The translations under genes were made by a program, and so were the position numbers. 64,000 nt of DNA, from contig CAXKVV010000124.1 in the NCBI GenBank assembly GCA_964058805.1, positions 1-64,000 on the forward strand, given 5' to 3'. The notes below the pieces were generated by a model. That model was not told the origin of the DNA and did not search any database. It saw only the letters and a program-made list of their open reading frames with translations. Below, in pieces: positions 24,376 through 39,000 of the stretch; the first letter of the stretch is position 1, and the number at the start of each line of letters is the position of its first letter. This stretch comes from Schoenoplectus triqueter (Eukaryota; Streptophyta; Magnoliopsida; Poales; Cyperaceae).

Positions 24376-27300
24376 GAAAATTAATGATTTAGTGATTGAT
24401 TTGTAAATATATTCTTACTTTCATTACTTGCATCTCTAATGGGGGGTTTAATTTAGTTTCCAATCTAATGTATCATTGCATAATCTTAATTTTAGCGTTT
24501 GGGGAATCGAATCTAATTTAGAAACTAGTACCCCAGTTTCTAATTTAGAAACTCGGTTCTAATCTGAGTCAGATTAGAATTACGCCGAAAACCAACGATG
24601 AAGCAAAATACTTAATTATTTTCTATTTCGCTAAACCCCAGTTTCTATTTTCGCTAAACCGAGTCAGATTAGAATTACGTTTCTGAATTTAAAAATCATG
24701 CAACAGCAATGAAACAGAAAATTATTTTTAGAAACCAATCCCTTTTGTAATTGACGTGGCATCGGTTAGAAACAATATAAAGATCTTTTTGCATCAACAT
24801 TCGTATTTATTATTAAATCAAGACCGTTAATAAACGATCAGACGGTTCACAATTAAAAAAACCGCAAAACTCTCCGGGAAAAACTCTTCAGAGGATGTGA
24901 TCGCCTTCGCTGATTCGTCTAATTCTCTGACTTTGTCTTCATACAGAATTATGTGGATGGTTTTACTTTAATAAGATGCTTGTTACGTACTATAATATGA
25001 AAACCATTTTTTTCGTGGAGAGACATCAAATCAACAGACTATAGCTCGCAGCACAAGTGTAAAGCTCGATTTGAAGCCACTTATTCTTGATTTTTTTTTT
25101 TAATTTTTAAATGAGTAATTGATGCTCTTTTATGTGGTTGTTGGTTGATGATACCGAGTTTTCTTTCGGTAGATCTTTGATTAAAAAAATAATCAAAGAG
25201 TATATCTAGTTCCTTCTTGCGAAAAGAGTGTATCTACTTCAAATTAAATAAATAAATAAAATCTATGCTTAGATCCTTTCTTCATTTTCTTATCATATAC
25301 GGTCTAAAGAGCGTTTTACCACTTGCAAGTTGCAACCAACAAACGCCACATTTTCTGCTATGTTCCCCAGTGATTGTATTCTATTCAGCAATAAAAACAT
25401 TTGGTCTGACTCCATATGCTCCGCAGTCTAGTAAAATGTTTCCCGCTGTTTAAGGTAGAGTATAGATGGAGATATTTTTATACTCATATTTATTAAAAAT
25501 ATATTTATATTTTATTTATATTCATTAAAAAAAATTATTCATACCTTTTCTTTATTCATTAAAAAATTTCAGGTAACTAGCGGATAACAGTAGATAATAG
25601 ATAAAAATAAAATAATTCAATGAAAAAATGTATGATTTAGATAAATAAATATACTAAGAAAGTGCACAATAATTAATATTTTAGATATAATATAATATTT
25701 TTTTCATGTCAGTTGTTATAAAAACATATACTAATTACTATATATATATTTATTAAAAATATAAAATAATTGTATTTATATATAGTTAACTATATATATT
25801 TTATATAATTTACCCAATGGATAATGGATAACGAAAACCCCTTACCCATATTCATACCCGATAAGTTAACAAAAAATTTCTCTCACCCATATCCTACCCA
25901 ATGACTTGAGAAAAATAAAACCATACCCATACCTGTCTTATTGGGTATGATACGGGTCAGATAAACGGTCAAAATTGTGCCATTGAGAACCCTAATTTCA
26001 ATTAGATTCCCAAATATATACTTTAGAAAATATATATTTAATTAAAGATTGTGTGATGCAACTTCAATTAATTATCTATATTTATTTTAATATTATATTA
26101 TAAAGAGCATATGAACTTGATTTATCCATTAATATTATCAAATAATGTATAATGAACGAAATACTCATATTTGAACTGACGATTGAGATTGATTGATTTT
26201 ATAAAAGTGACGGTTTAAATTTTAATCAAAAACTATTTTTTCTCTCAGTTATGTTTGCTATTTTTTATTATATATTCATAGGAGGTCTAAAAAATTATAT
26301 ATCAAATAAATTAAACATCAACTATTATTAAGTTTTATTATAAAAAAATATGCATTGCATAACTTTAACTAGAAAAAATATTATATTTTATACTTTATCA
26401 TTTATTAAATAATTAAGTAATCTTATTTAAAAATTTGAGAGCCTTTATAATTGATTTAGATATAAATTATATCTAAGTAAAATATATTATTTATTTATAT
26501 TAAAATTAATGCTAAATATAATTATTTAAAAAAAGTTATATATCAAATAAATTAAAGATGAACTTTTTTTAAGTTTTATTGTAGAAAAGAAAACTATACA
26601 TTGTGCATTATACTCAGAAAATAAAAAGATATTATATTATGTGCATTGTCTTTTATTAAATACTGAATTAATTTTATTTAAAAATTTAAGCATATTTATA
26701 TTTGATTTAGATATAAATTATATTTAAGTAAAATACATCATTTATTTTAAAATTAAGAGACTCGGCACAAATACAGAATTCCCTGCTACTTATTATAATG
26801 CACAATTGTTTATTTTAGTATGTATGAAATAATTAATGAAAACTGTTGAAATATCTAAAATTGTAAACATGATTATATTATTCAGATTTCTATAAAAGAA
26901 TAATGAGATTCGATATACTTTCCACCTTATATCACTTGTTTTAAAATTTCAACAGTCCGAAATTAACAATCCCTGATGTATTATAAAACAATTGTATAAA
27001 TTTGATTGTCATCTATCTACCCAATAACATATATTGTTTTTTTTTAAAAAATACTTTTTTAATTTTCAACTTAATTAAAATCATTTTGAAAGGTATTGTC
27101 AAAATAATCATTATCAAGCTAGTGATCCCTAAAATGGGTATAATATTACATATACTTCATTCTAAAATGAGGTAATTTATAAGCCTAATTATATTTTAGA
27201 ATTTTTTTTTTAGAAAAGAAGACTGATCGTGCCACCAAAATTATAAGCCTAGTTAATTTTTAGATTTATTGCCAGCCAGATGTACATTTGACATCATGAT

Positions 27301-30300
27301 TTAAATTGGAATACACGAGAATATGTTGAAAGATAGAAGAAACTATATGTATATTATTAGCACACAAAATATAGAGAAATGTTCTTATTTCTACTTTAGT
27401 GCAATTTTAGTGTGTTCGAAGCTTTATCGATTGGATAAAGCTGTCACGCTCTCACCTTTGGAAGAGCTATAATGGAATAGATTTCTTGATCAAGAAATCG
27501 AATAGATTCCTAGAAAAGTAATGAAAATATAACTCTTGCATAATTGCAATACAAACTCTAGAGTTATAATCTCTTTAGTTCCTATTTCTACTCTATATGT
27601 ATAATTCAATCATGAATTCTAGTCATAATCTCTTTAGTTACTTTTTTTAAGTCGCCGTCAGACAAGTTTTAGACTTTTAGTGAATCCTCTTAAAGAATTT
27701 GATTAATACGCGACTTTGGGGAGCATATAGTTATATCATCAACCCTATGCGGAAAAATATATAGATATTTGACATAATGAGTAATTAATTAAAGCACATA
27801 ACGGATAACTGATTTAGTTAAGAGAACCAACTAATCGAGAAAATCATCAGACAGAGCTTGCAATTATAACACAAAATGAAATGAACCGCCATTAGATTTT
27901 TCTAAAAAAAAGAAAAAAAAAATTGGGCGTCGAAAAACCAACTTGTTAGAAACTCTAGAATTCATGATTGAATAATAAGTGAAAATATTGAAAATTGCCG
28001 AAAATGAAATTCACATTTTGGGTCCAATTTATGTGATGTATACCAACACGAAGACTAGCTATATCATATGCTTGATCATATTTTATTTAAAAATATATAA
28101 TGGATCTTACAATTAATGTAATTAAATGACATATTGTGCGTTGTACGCATGTAACACACCAACCAAATAATTCCCAGCATTGGAAAATTAATGCTCCGTT
28201 CCTTTCTTTCAAACCCATTGATGCTTCTTCTTTGTACGAGACGCAACACAAATGCCCACAGGGGATGAAGGAAGAGAAGACCGAGACACCGCAGGCATGA
28301 TGTTGTTACAATGTTACTCGATCTTATTCGCGTTGGCTTCACCAATGACCAGTGGAGTATTTGGCTTTTGAACATTCCTTGAAGGCACGGGCGAATGTTG
28401 GATTTTGATCGGGATAATTATTGAATTATAATAATTATTGAGTTTAAATTTATTAATTAATTAGATTTTAAATAATAATAATAATAATAATAATAATTTA
28501 ATATATTTTTTATTTAATAAAAAAATCATTAAAATAATATCCTTTTACATATTAAAAATAATAATAAAATAAAACTCAAAGTGATAAATAATCAAGTTGA
28601 CGAGGAAAGTTTTTCTCTACGGAACTTTATATTTTAAATTTTTTATATAATTATTTTATTATGCATGATATTAAATATTTTATTCTCAATAAACGTAATC
28701 AAACAATTTAGAGGGGAGAAAAATTCAGAAAGAAGTAAATTACCGAAAAATTTATTTAAAAATACTATTTTTCAAAATCTAAAATAGATAGCTGCCTCTG
28801 AATCATATTAGATCTGCCCCTAGAGGCAGGCAACCTTACAGTGGTGCATTCCATTTCACATTGCACATTCACATGATGCATGCGTGCCATGAAGTAATTG
28901 TTGATGTCATGACCATATTGCATGTGCTTTCTTCTCTCTTTAGTCATTTTTCCTTTTCTTTTCATTCAATAAAATGATAGTATTTCTATACAAAGATTTT
29001 TTCTTAATTATTTTATACAAAGACCTTTTTAGTTTATATATAAATGAAATTTGAACATCGACAGATCATCATTGCTAAACTTTCTTAAAAAATATTTTAA
29101 AATTATAAAATAGTTGGAGTCTCATCTCATGGAACGGAAGGTATAAAAAAACAATATTAAAATATTTTTCAGCAGGGAAGATAAAATGACATCCGCAAAC
29201 TAAAGTTGATAAGAACAAAATAGTACAAAACATGTTATATCAAGAACAGAGAGAGAGAGAAGGATCCAGAAAGTGGATACTCCAGTATAACGGTTTCCAC
29301 GCGGCCCACCAAGGAGCTCCTTTCATGCAACTATTTAATTGCGTAAATTTTTTGAGAGGTACTGAATTTTTTAGAAGATCACTAAATTATATCTCAAATT
29401 TATATTTAATTACCACTTTTATTTATTCAGTTTTAATCATTAAACTTTACTTTAGTATTTTTTTCAAATGTAATCATTTCAGTTAGTTTTTCATCAAAAT
29501 TTTATAATATTATATAGATATATATGTTAATTAAATTTTTTTAAGTAAAATTGATGAATCATTATTGTTTTATTATTCATATCATATTATTTTTTGTACA
29601 ATTGAGCATATAACTTGATAACCTAATTTATATCAACCATCTACTTTTATATGTTTGAAGAATTTGTTAGTTAAATATTTTATGGTTAATGATATTTTAA
29701 TTTGTATGAACTAATTACTATACAAAAAAGTAACTAATATTTATTTATTTAATTAATTAAAAATTACACTAAGAACGCATATTCTAAATGATATAGTGTC
29801 TTCTGAGAAATAATATATTTTTTAAAACATTCTATTTTTTTAAAAAAAGAAATAGAAATAATTAAGTTGTGTCTTATATTGTCAAATTTTTTTATAAAGG
29901 TAATGTTAAGTATTCCCGTTAAGTTTGATTGAAAAAATAATGGAGTGCTTTAATTTGAATAAACATTAATGTTTAGTGGTGAAAAACAAATCAACAAAAA
30001 TTTAATGACTAAATATGAATTTAAGATATAATTGATTGACCTCCCAAAGAAATTACCCTATTTAGATTGGTCCTTATTTGTTTCTCTTTTTTTATTTTTG
30101 TTAAAGTGAAACCCGTAGTTTAGTTTCATTAATCCAAATGGAAAGCAACAAGATATTAAAAAAAGGAAAAACTGCAAACAAGCATCAAGATATAAAATCC
30201 CTACATACACAAGTACAACCACCGGAAGGATTGAATTCCAAGGGTAAATTAATCTAGTTGCTCTTTATTCGTTCATTCCTCATCTGATAAGATATAGTAT

Positions 30301-31059
30301 ACTGTTTTCAGCTTTCAGGATTTGAAAATATCAACCAGTTGTTACGAAATCTTCATCCCAAATGCTTAACTTAAGGTTGTTGGCTCTTTTGAAACTAGTA
30401 TTTATGTCTGCTAGAACTAATTTGGTCTAATAACCGAGGCAATATTTTTTAATATTCTTCATGTAATTGGTTAAGTTCCAATTAAAAAATCTCCTATTAT
30501 ATTTTTATAATAGAAGACGGCTCATATTTTTATGTCAATATTTATTATCTAAATTTATATACAGAGATGACAAGTTCCAACTAATAAGTCGATTTGGGTC
30601 AGATAAACTTTGGATAAGTTCCAACTAAATATTTTATGTCAACATTTATTAGTGATTTGGGTCAGATCGATTTGGATAACTCTTCTTTTGTTTTGTAGAT
30701 TTGGTTAGATCTCAGAACCTTCGAGTTCATATCAATTTTGCTTTTCATTCTTGTGGTTTGGTAATTTAACAATATTTAGAAGTAAACATAAACCAAATTA
30801 TCACTCTTAAAAATTATTGTGGTCGGATTAAGATTGCGTTGATTTTACATTTACTTTAAAATTTAAATATTGCTAAATTATCAAAATTAAAAAAATATCA
30901 AGTTATTCTCCTAATTAAGACTTCTGAAACTCCTTACTAGTAATATAATTATAAAATATATACATATTTTAAATGAATATTAATATGATTATAAAATATA
31001 TACATATTTTAAATAAATATAAGTATTTTAAAAATGATATTTGAAAAAAAAAGGAGGGA
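24376..31059. other. Gene-poor AT-rich intergenic region
   Basis: No intact gene was recognised over 6.7 kb. It contains simple repeats (AATAAT)n at about 28467-28496. About 25440-26010 is AT-rich with AACCCCTTACCCATATTC and GGGTATGATACGGGTC motifs that look like subterminal sequence of a degenerate DNA transposon. A weak RING-like fragment near 28150-28300 is discussed under rejected items. Confidence 0.45.
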
Positions 31060-31340
31060 TCCGTTGACAATGGGTTAATTTGACAATCTTGACAATGAAC
31101 TTTTAATAAATATAAAAATCTTAAAAATAGTCCATCAAAGACTATCAAAAATTTATAATTTACAATGGTTCTAATTTAATGGCTTTTGATAAACTATCAA
31201 ACAATTATAAAATTATATAAAATTTAAAAAACTATCAATCTATGTGTAAAAAATATATATCTATCTATCTATCTATATATTGTATTTTTAAGATTTGTTT
31301 TGTATCTTTTTAAAAGTTCATTTGTTAAGATAATCAAAAT
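31060..31340. mobile_element. Foldback MITE of the GTTGACAATGG family
   Basis: The left end has GTTGACAATGGGTTAATTTG, then ACAATCTTGACAATGAAC. The right end has the decayed complement (AAGATAATCAAAATAACCCATTACT). Interior inverted phrases (TAAAAATCTTAAAAA against TTTTTAAGATTTG) support a foldback. Related copies lie at about 51460-51700 and 57617-57945. A (TATC)n stretch occurs at 31256-31275. Confidence 0.55.
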
Positions 31341-32428
31341 AACCCATTACTCTCCATGAAAAAAAAATACGAAAGGTTCCTTTTTCTATCTCTCGTCAGT
31401 TAATAAATAAGTAAAAATATAAAAAATAATGGAGCAACCTGCAAAAGTTTGGAAAAAAAAAAACAATGTCTATTTTTTTCTTATTAAATTGAAGTTTCAA
31501 CCAAAAAAAGAAAAGGAGCAAACCTCCCCTACTCCGCATCACGCCATCACCGCATGTGCAGCTGTGTTCAAGGCGGATGTATGTGAGTCCCCGGGGAGGG
31601 CTGCCCTTTGGATTTTGAAAAATAATATTTTTTCGGTAATTTGTCTTCCTCTCTCGAAAATTTTTTTTGCACCCCTAAATTGTCTGATTATTTTCATTGA
31701 GAAAAAAAAACTTAATATCATGCATAATGAAATAATTATGCACATATATCAAAATATAAGGTTTCGTAGACGAAAACTACTTCCTTAGGCCTAGCCGAAC
31801 TTCACCATGTTGGTACGAAGCACCCTTGATTCCTTTCTATTACTTTGAGCTTTATTTTGTTATTATTTTTAATATATAGAATATTATCATTTTAATAAAA
31901 AAGTTCATTAGATAAGAATATATATTAAATTATTAATTTTTTTATTTAGTAACTGATTAGTTAATGAATTTAAATCCAATAAATTATTATAATTCAATAA
32001 TTACCTTTATCAAAATTCTACATTTGCCTCCTACTGGGTTGATATTCTGCATCCTCCCAAATAATAACAAATTTTACGGCGGGTCAGAGAACGGAGATAT
32101 TTCTTTTTTTAAATTCATTCTTTTATATTTTCTCTTTTCTCTTTTCTCTTTTCAGATATCAGAACCCACATTCATTAACCTTTTATTTAATGTTTCCGTA
32201 AAGTCTATTTATTGGCCAGCCACAACTCCACAAACCATGGTGGGTTTTCGGCTTTTCGCAGTGACAGTGCCCTGGCTGTAACGGCGACAGGCGTGGAGAC
32301 CAACGGTCAAACCGTTCCCGCCGTCACCGTGAGTGACCGTTTAAATAAGTCCGAAAAGAAATTTATTAATTTCAGCGAACCGAATCCTATCCCTCGCTCA
32401 CGTTAGCAATGTCCACTCGCAGGCTGCT

Positions 32429-32491
32429 ACGTGTCTTCTTGCACCGCAATTTGCTCCCACGTGTCAGGAACGTGTACCTCCTGCACACGTG
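32429..32491. promoter_or_regulatory. Cluster of four ACGTG (ABRE/G-box) motifs upstream of the Raf-like kinase
   Basis: ACGTGTC at 32429-32435, CACGTGTC at 32458-32465, ACGTGT at 32470-32475 and CACGTG at 32486-32491 lie within 63 bp, about 600 bp upstream of the kinase start codon. Clustered ACGTGTC/CACGTG elements are the binding sites of ABF/AREB bZIP and bHLH factors and commonly confer ABA, stress or light response. That this cluster controls the kinase gene is inference from position. Confidence 0.6.
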
Positions 32492-32839
32492 AAACGCCGT
32501 GCAAGATAGCATATGAACTAACGTTTATGCTTTTTGCTCGTTATTTCAGAAAGATCCCTAAATTTTTCAGTATTATAGAGAGGGTTTTATCCGTTTATGA
32601 TTGAGAGTTTTGAAGCTCTCTTAAATGAAATGGTATTTACAAACTTTATATACGTTGGAACAGGAGATATTAGGTATCTTTATTACATGACTGAGAGTCT
32701 GAGACAGTGACACCTGACTCCAGTCTTGACATCATCATCAAAAATAAATGTTAGAAAGAATAACAGTAATTTGCAATGATTCAAGGGGTCACGGTACCAA
32801 AATGTTCCCATTTTAAAAAACAAAAGGGGAGATGTTCCC

Positions 32840-33085
32840 AATTTTTCTACTTTTTAATTCTCGCACCGCCATCTCTCTCTCTATCTCTCTCTATTGCAGC
32901 TCTTGCTCTCCTGGTTATAGCTTCATTCATACCATACCTCACTCCAACAAATCCTCCATTCTTCTCTTATCCATGTATGTCCGTAGGCTTTCTCTTGCTC
33001 TTTCTCTTTCAAGAGATGCTGTAGGATCCCACCTGTCTTGCACCTCGTGACGCTACTCTTCTTCTTCCTCCTCATCCTCATCACG
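32840..33085 (+). promoter_or_regulatory. CT-rich 5' leader of the Raf-like kinase
   Basis: Contains long pyrimidine-rich stretches with CTCTCTCTATCTCTCTCT at about 32873-32891, typical of plant core promoters and 5' UTRs (Y-patch or GAGA-type). An in-frame ATG at 33038 would add 16 hydrophobic residues. I prefer the ATG at 33086 because Met-Pro-Arg-Arg begins a composition like that of related kinases. Confidence 0.4.
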
Positions 33086-36000
33086 ATGCCTCGTCGCATA
33101 TGCTATCTCCTCGGCTCTTCTAATCCAATCTCTTTTCCAAATCGACCAGCTAGTGGCAGCGTGCAATTGGCCGATGTTAAATCAAGCCAGCCTCTCTTGC
33201 TCAATGCTCCTCCTCCTGATCTCATAATGACTGACGACTCGTGTGTGGGTCCACCACCTCTGCTCAGGCGGCTATCGAGTGGGAGCTACCCAGGGAGCCT
33301 GTTCACGGTGGAAGGGAATGGGGTTTTGTCCAGTGCATCTGCGACTGCTATAGGTGAGGAGGGTTTTTCCTGTTTATCAGATACTCTGCATTTGTTCTTC
33401 TCTGGAGAGTTTCTATTTCCAGAGTGTTACTGGCGTGTTTTTGTCTTATCGGTTTGATCAGAGATCAATTGGTTCTAATTTAATAATAATGAACTCTTTC
33501 ATACATCAAAATTCGTATTTAGATTTTTTCCACAGCCGTTATGATTAAAAGATTAAAACCGTTATGATTAAAACGATTAAAACGAACAGTTCAGATTAAT
33601 CTTTGAAAATTCTCGAATTAAAAAAAATCCAGAGGATAATTGCCCATAACCCGAATCCGTATTTCCGTCATGGTTCCTTCTATGTATCTAATTGTGGAAT
33701 TTGGATGTGACGTTGTGTCTAGTTGGTACTGAACATTGAACGCCTTTTCATTTATTCGAATGGAAAGGAACATGAATAATAATTGGGAGGGAATGATTAT
33801 CGATGCGCTACCCACAGTTTGATTTTGCCATTTTTGTTGGAGAAATGATTGCTTGGAAACCGGATATAAGAATTATGAAATGGGATTACGAGGCTAGCAA
33901 CTTGTTAACTCGATTATCCCCTGTTTTTTGCCAAAAGTTGACCACCGTCTTTCAAAATATCAAAGAATCATGTACATCTTTCTAATTTTTTTTTTAAATG
34001 TGTATTTCTGTTTACAATTAAGGTGTCTAATGGCCATGATAATTGCGACTTCCTATGGTATGTGTCGTGTGGGTTTGTGCATTCCGGTTGAAAAAAGTGT
34101 TTATACGTATATTCCAGTAAAAAAAAAGGTACTGTATTCTGATCTTAGCAATTACATGCACGTCTAGATTTCAAATCACATTAGCAAATATGGACATGTA
34201 TCAAATCATATGCTGTCAAAACACGTCTAAATTTGAAAACATTTTTTTTGGGGGCGCGGGGGCATGTACCTGATATAAGTAAGGGAATGTACATTAATCG
34301 TTAAATTAAATAGAGAAATAAAATCTTTTATCAAGTATTAACAGTAATCATAATGCAACAAGATCATATCAACAAATGTGGTCATTCTGTTCATAGAAGA
34401 TTTTAAGTATAGAAGAATGTGTGGTTGCACTGAAGTCAGAACTAAGGAAGCTCTCAAAGTGTATGGGTTTATAGCACATACTATTTCCATGATTATGCTA
34501 CCAGTAATGTTTCATTAACCTTCCGATTGACCATGACTTTTAGGAAGTTTTTGAGAAGGTCCTTTCTTTGAAGCATGCATTTAAACAAGTAAGGTTTTAT
34601 TGAAGCATGCATTTAAGAAATTAAAAACCAATTTAATTGACATCTTTAAAAAAATTGTTCTTAGTATAAAAGGAACAAGATGAAATGGTTTCTTTTTGAA
34701 GCTTAAACAAGAAACAGAGAAGATGTCGTTTGTTGAAATCCACACCTGTATCTGCTTATGTTCAAGAGTAACTTATGGGACTTGTGCACAATAAATATGC
34801 TGATAAGATCATGACTCATGCTTGTAATAGCAATTCCATTGGCGATAATATTTTAGATATGGTAAAAAATTTATCAACCGTCTAATTTTTTTATCACCTT
34901 TAGGAAACAGATACAACTATCTGAATTTTTATCAACCTGTCTAAAATTTTAAATCTTCTTTTTCTTTTTTTGTTGAAAGAGTCTAACATTTTGTATTTTT
35001 AGTAGCTATCAGCAAGAAAAACAATATATAAAATATTTTTTACTTTACTTTTCAAGTGACATGTCATTATTAATGCTGCTATCTTTTTGTATTTTTCATT
35101 TGAATTAATGTCAATGTGGTATTTTTGTTCATTTCAGTTTGAAATTATATCCACCAATTACCAATTCAGACTTCCCATATTATAGTTCAAATATGTGAAT
35201 TTAAGCACCCATCAAATTGTTGCAGGACAGTATTCATTAAAGTGAATTTAGTTACTGACATGAATTTATTGTAATCCGTTCTGTTGTCACCCCTAAATCA
35301 GAGAAATTGCCTTCATGAATTATGCTCTCAATTGTTCTTCAGATGAAGTTGGAATTGATAGTTGGCATAATGGTTTCCCCAATTGTTTCTTTCATGAATA
35401 TTGTTCAAACAAATTTCATGTAATACTAAGATTGATAGCAATAAATAACTATGGGATTTCATATAACCAAAAGTAGGAATTCTTCAGAGTTCAAATTGTT
35501 GGGTCACTTGAATTCAGAAACAACACATTTCAGAGCTGTATATCTAAAGTTATTTAAGAGCTGGGGCCTACATAGATAAATACTCCACACTTTATCTGGT
35601 TTTCGGCCTGTTTTCATGTATAGGTGAGAGAAGTGACCTGTCCGCAATCTCTACCCTCACAGGTCCCATGGAAAAAGAGGAAAAAAGTTGGGTGCAAAAG
35701 GCAAGAGAGAGTTACTATTTGCAGTTGACCCTGGCTGCTCGGCTGTCACGGCAAGCATCGTTGGGTGGTCTGCCAGGTGATCGCCTTCCAGGAGGCAGTA
35801 GCCTTCAAGAGATTTGCGGGGTCCAGTCTGATTCTGAGACTGTTTCGTACCGCCTCTGGGTAAATTTTCCTTTTTTTTATCAAGTGAATTCTCTTCTGGG
35901 TTTCTCAAAATTATGCAATAAGAAATTGGACGTTAATAATTGATTAACAAGTGACAGTAGAATATTCATATTGGTGCACTTTTGAATGCTATGTTCTTCT

Positions 36001-39000
36001 GAATTGAGCTGAACTTTATTAAGAAAGAAGCCGTAAGATATGGGGTCGTCAGTGTCCATGAAGTTGTTATGGAGCAGCGTGGTTGGATTTTTAAATCTGG
36101 GAGAACAATTTATAATTTTTTACTTAAATTTCTTTCAATGTTGGCATGTTTAACAGCAAATATAAAAACATAAATTTCCATATTGTAAATTTGATGCGAA
36201 AAAGGGGAACTTCTTATTATTAAATAATTACCTTACATCTTGGAAAAACCATGTGTCCTAGGTGAACGGGTGCTTGTCGTATTCCGACAAGATTACAGAT
36301 GGATTCTACAATATATTGGGCCTCGACCCATATATGTGGGCCATGTGTAACAGGTCAGAAGAAGGGAGACAGTTGCCTACACTAACGGCACTACGGCAGG
36401 TTAATGAGTCGTCTCTGGAAGTTGTGCTTGTAGATGGGAGAGATGATCCTGACCTAATGGAGATCAATACAATGGCACTTGGGCTGTACAATAGATTAGG
36501 AATTGGTTTGGACCTTGTCAGAGCACTTGCTAAGCTTGTCTCCGACTATATGGGGTATCATTCCAGTTTATAATTAAATGTAGGAAGAGAATCGATAAAT
36601 TTGTGACTGATTAAGTTGATTGGGTTTATTTATTGTAATACACAGAGGTACATTGAAAATAGAGGACAATGACTTACACAGGAAGTGGAAATCGTGTAGC
36701 AAGCAACTGAGAAAATCACAAAGATGTGTTGTCATATCAATTGGGTGTTTGTCTGTTGGATTTTGCCGGCACCGTGCTATCCTTTTCAAGGTATAACAAT
36801 ATTTTCTGCAAAGTTCCTTCAGATCCTTGATGCGGCAGATGATGATATGGCCAACCTTAATTTATATTCATGAAAAATGCAGGGGCTTGCTGATTTAATA
36901 GGCTTGCCATGTAGAATAGCACAAGGATGCAAGTATTGTACTTCAACCCACCGTTCTTCTTGCCTTGTCAAAATTGATAATGACAAAAAAATCTCACGGT
37001 ATGTACCAACAATAAGCCAATATTATACGTTCGATAAGTACATGGAGATAGTTCTTGAGGACAATCAGAAATTCTAATTTAAATTATTTTCCCTCTGTTG
37101 AAATTATTTGATGATTTTATATTCACTCTCAACTTTGGCAATTGCAGAGAATATGTAGTAGATTTAGTTGGCAAACCGGGTGACATCTGGTCTCCTGATT
37201 CTTCCATTAATGGGAAGTTACTCTCCTCGGTCCCTACTCCTTTCCAAGCAACAAATTTGATCAATGGCTCCAAAAACTATCACACCCCTGTTTCGGGTAG
37301 CAACAATATAGCTGCTGATGGACGATATAATGGTCTTTCTGTAGCAAAACTACAATATTCAGGTGCTAATCTCTGGACTAAAATTTTTCTTCTCCAACAG
37401 AAGTAGAACTACTTTATGAAAAATATTATCTTTTTGATAGATACAATTGTAAAAATTTTGGCGGACAACTCTCCTAAGCAAAACAATGTCATGCAAGGAG
37501 TCTCTAGACAAACTACTGACAATATGATCAAAGTAGAACTTCCTAGACAAAGGGAAGTGTTTTCTAGTATGAATGAATATCAAACTGTCCAGACAAGTAA
37601 TGCTGTTTTTCCGAAGTATTTGAGTTTGGAGCCGTCTCTAGCTATTGATTGGTTGGAGATTTCATGGGATGAATTGGAGCTGAAAGAGAGTGTCGGTGCC
37701 GGTATCTTACTCTCTCTCTCTCTTTCTGACACACATGAGCCCGCACACACATCCCCTCTTATCTGATATACATCCTTTTTGTTGTGACATTAGGTTCTTT
37801 TGGTACTGTCTATCGCGCTGAATGGCATGGATCAGTAAGTATATTTGATCATTAGTAGCAGTCTATATATGAGTTGCATCTTAATATTGTTTTGTGCTAA
37901 TGTCGCAAATATTTAGCAGTTTGTTTGTTATTGAATGTGATTAGGATGTTGCAGTCAAGGTGCTTACGGATCAGGATTTCCGTGAAGAACAAATTAAGGA
38001 ATTTCTAAGAGAGGTGCCTTGCTGGCTCAAGGTTCTCAATTTTTTCATAATGCACCTCAATAGAAAATAATGATAGATAATTGGTCCTTATGCCTTTTTG
38101 TAGGTTGCTATAATGAAACGTGTCCGTCATCCAAATCTGGTCCTTTTTATGGGAGCTGTTACGAAGAGTCCACATCTCTCAATAGTAACAGAATATTTAC
38201 CCAGGTAACCTGACATCTCTCTTCTTCTTGTTTAATTGGAGACATTAATTGCTTCATTCTGTATTTATTCTGATGTCATTTAAATTAACAGGGGAAGTCT
38301 CTTCCGAGCATTAAATAAAGCAGCAGCTGGTCAAGGTTTGGATAAGAGGCGTAGGTTGCGTATGGCTTTAGATGTTGTAAGCATCTAAGGTTTATAAGGC
38401 TTACTGTACATACTTTCTGATATAATACCATTTCATTATTATAATATACCATAAGGTTCCTTAGTTGAGTTCCTTTGGACTCTTTGATTTGTTCAAACTT
38501 GACAAAAAAGAAAAGGATTGTCAATACTAATAGTTGAAGAAGACATTCCATTTGTTTTTCTGTGGTACTTAATCAAGTGATTATTCATTTGTTGTTTCAT
38601 TTTCTAAAGGCAAAAGGCATAAATTATCTACACTGCCTCAACCCCCCTATTGTGCACTGGGATCTAAAAACCCCAAACTTATTGGTGGACAAGAACTGGT
38701 CAGCAAAGGTTAGACTACGTAATACAACAATTATATTGTTTCTTTTTGTCTATTTGGTTAGGAGTATATTCACGACTATTTGGATTATGTACCAATTATT
38801 TCCCTCATTTATAGTCATGGTTTTGGGATCAAATTCTTAAATGTCTCATTTGGAATTAGGTGTGTGATTTTGGTTTGTCGAGATTCAAAGCAAACACATT
38901 CATCTCATCAAAGTCAGCTGCTGGCACTGTAAGCTTTGAAATGACTTACCTCAGTGGCAATATCTTTTGACAGCATTTTTGTAAATAGATAAAATGATTA

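Noticed and set aside
28076..28375. Minus-strand frame near 28150-28330 reading SVFSSFIPCGHLCC, resembling the middle of a RING finger
   Set aside because: Only one PCGH-like motif is present; the flanking cysteine pairs and the CPLC end of a RING are missing, and the frame has no start or splice context. Could be chance or a decayed fragment.
32212..32406. 64-codon frame with a Ser/Ala/Thr-rich start upstream of the kinase
   Set aside because: No splice path joins it to the kinase, no domain is seen, and it sits in the region before the ABRE cluster; most likely chance coding in promoter DNA.
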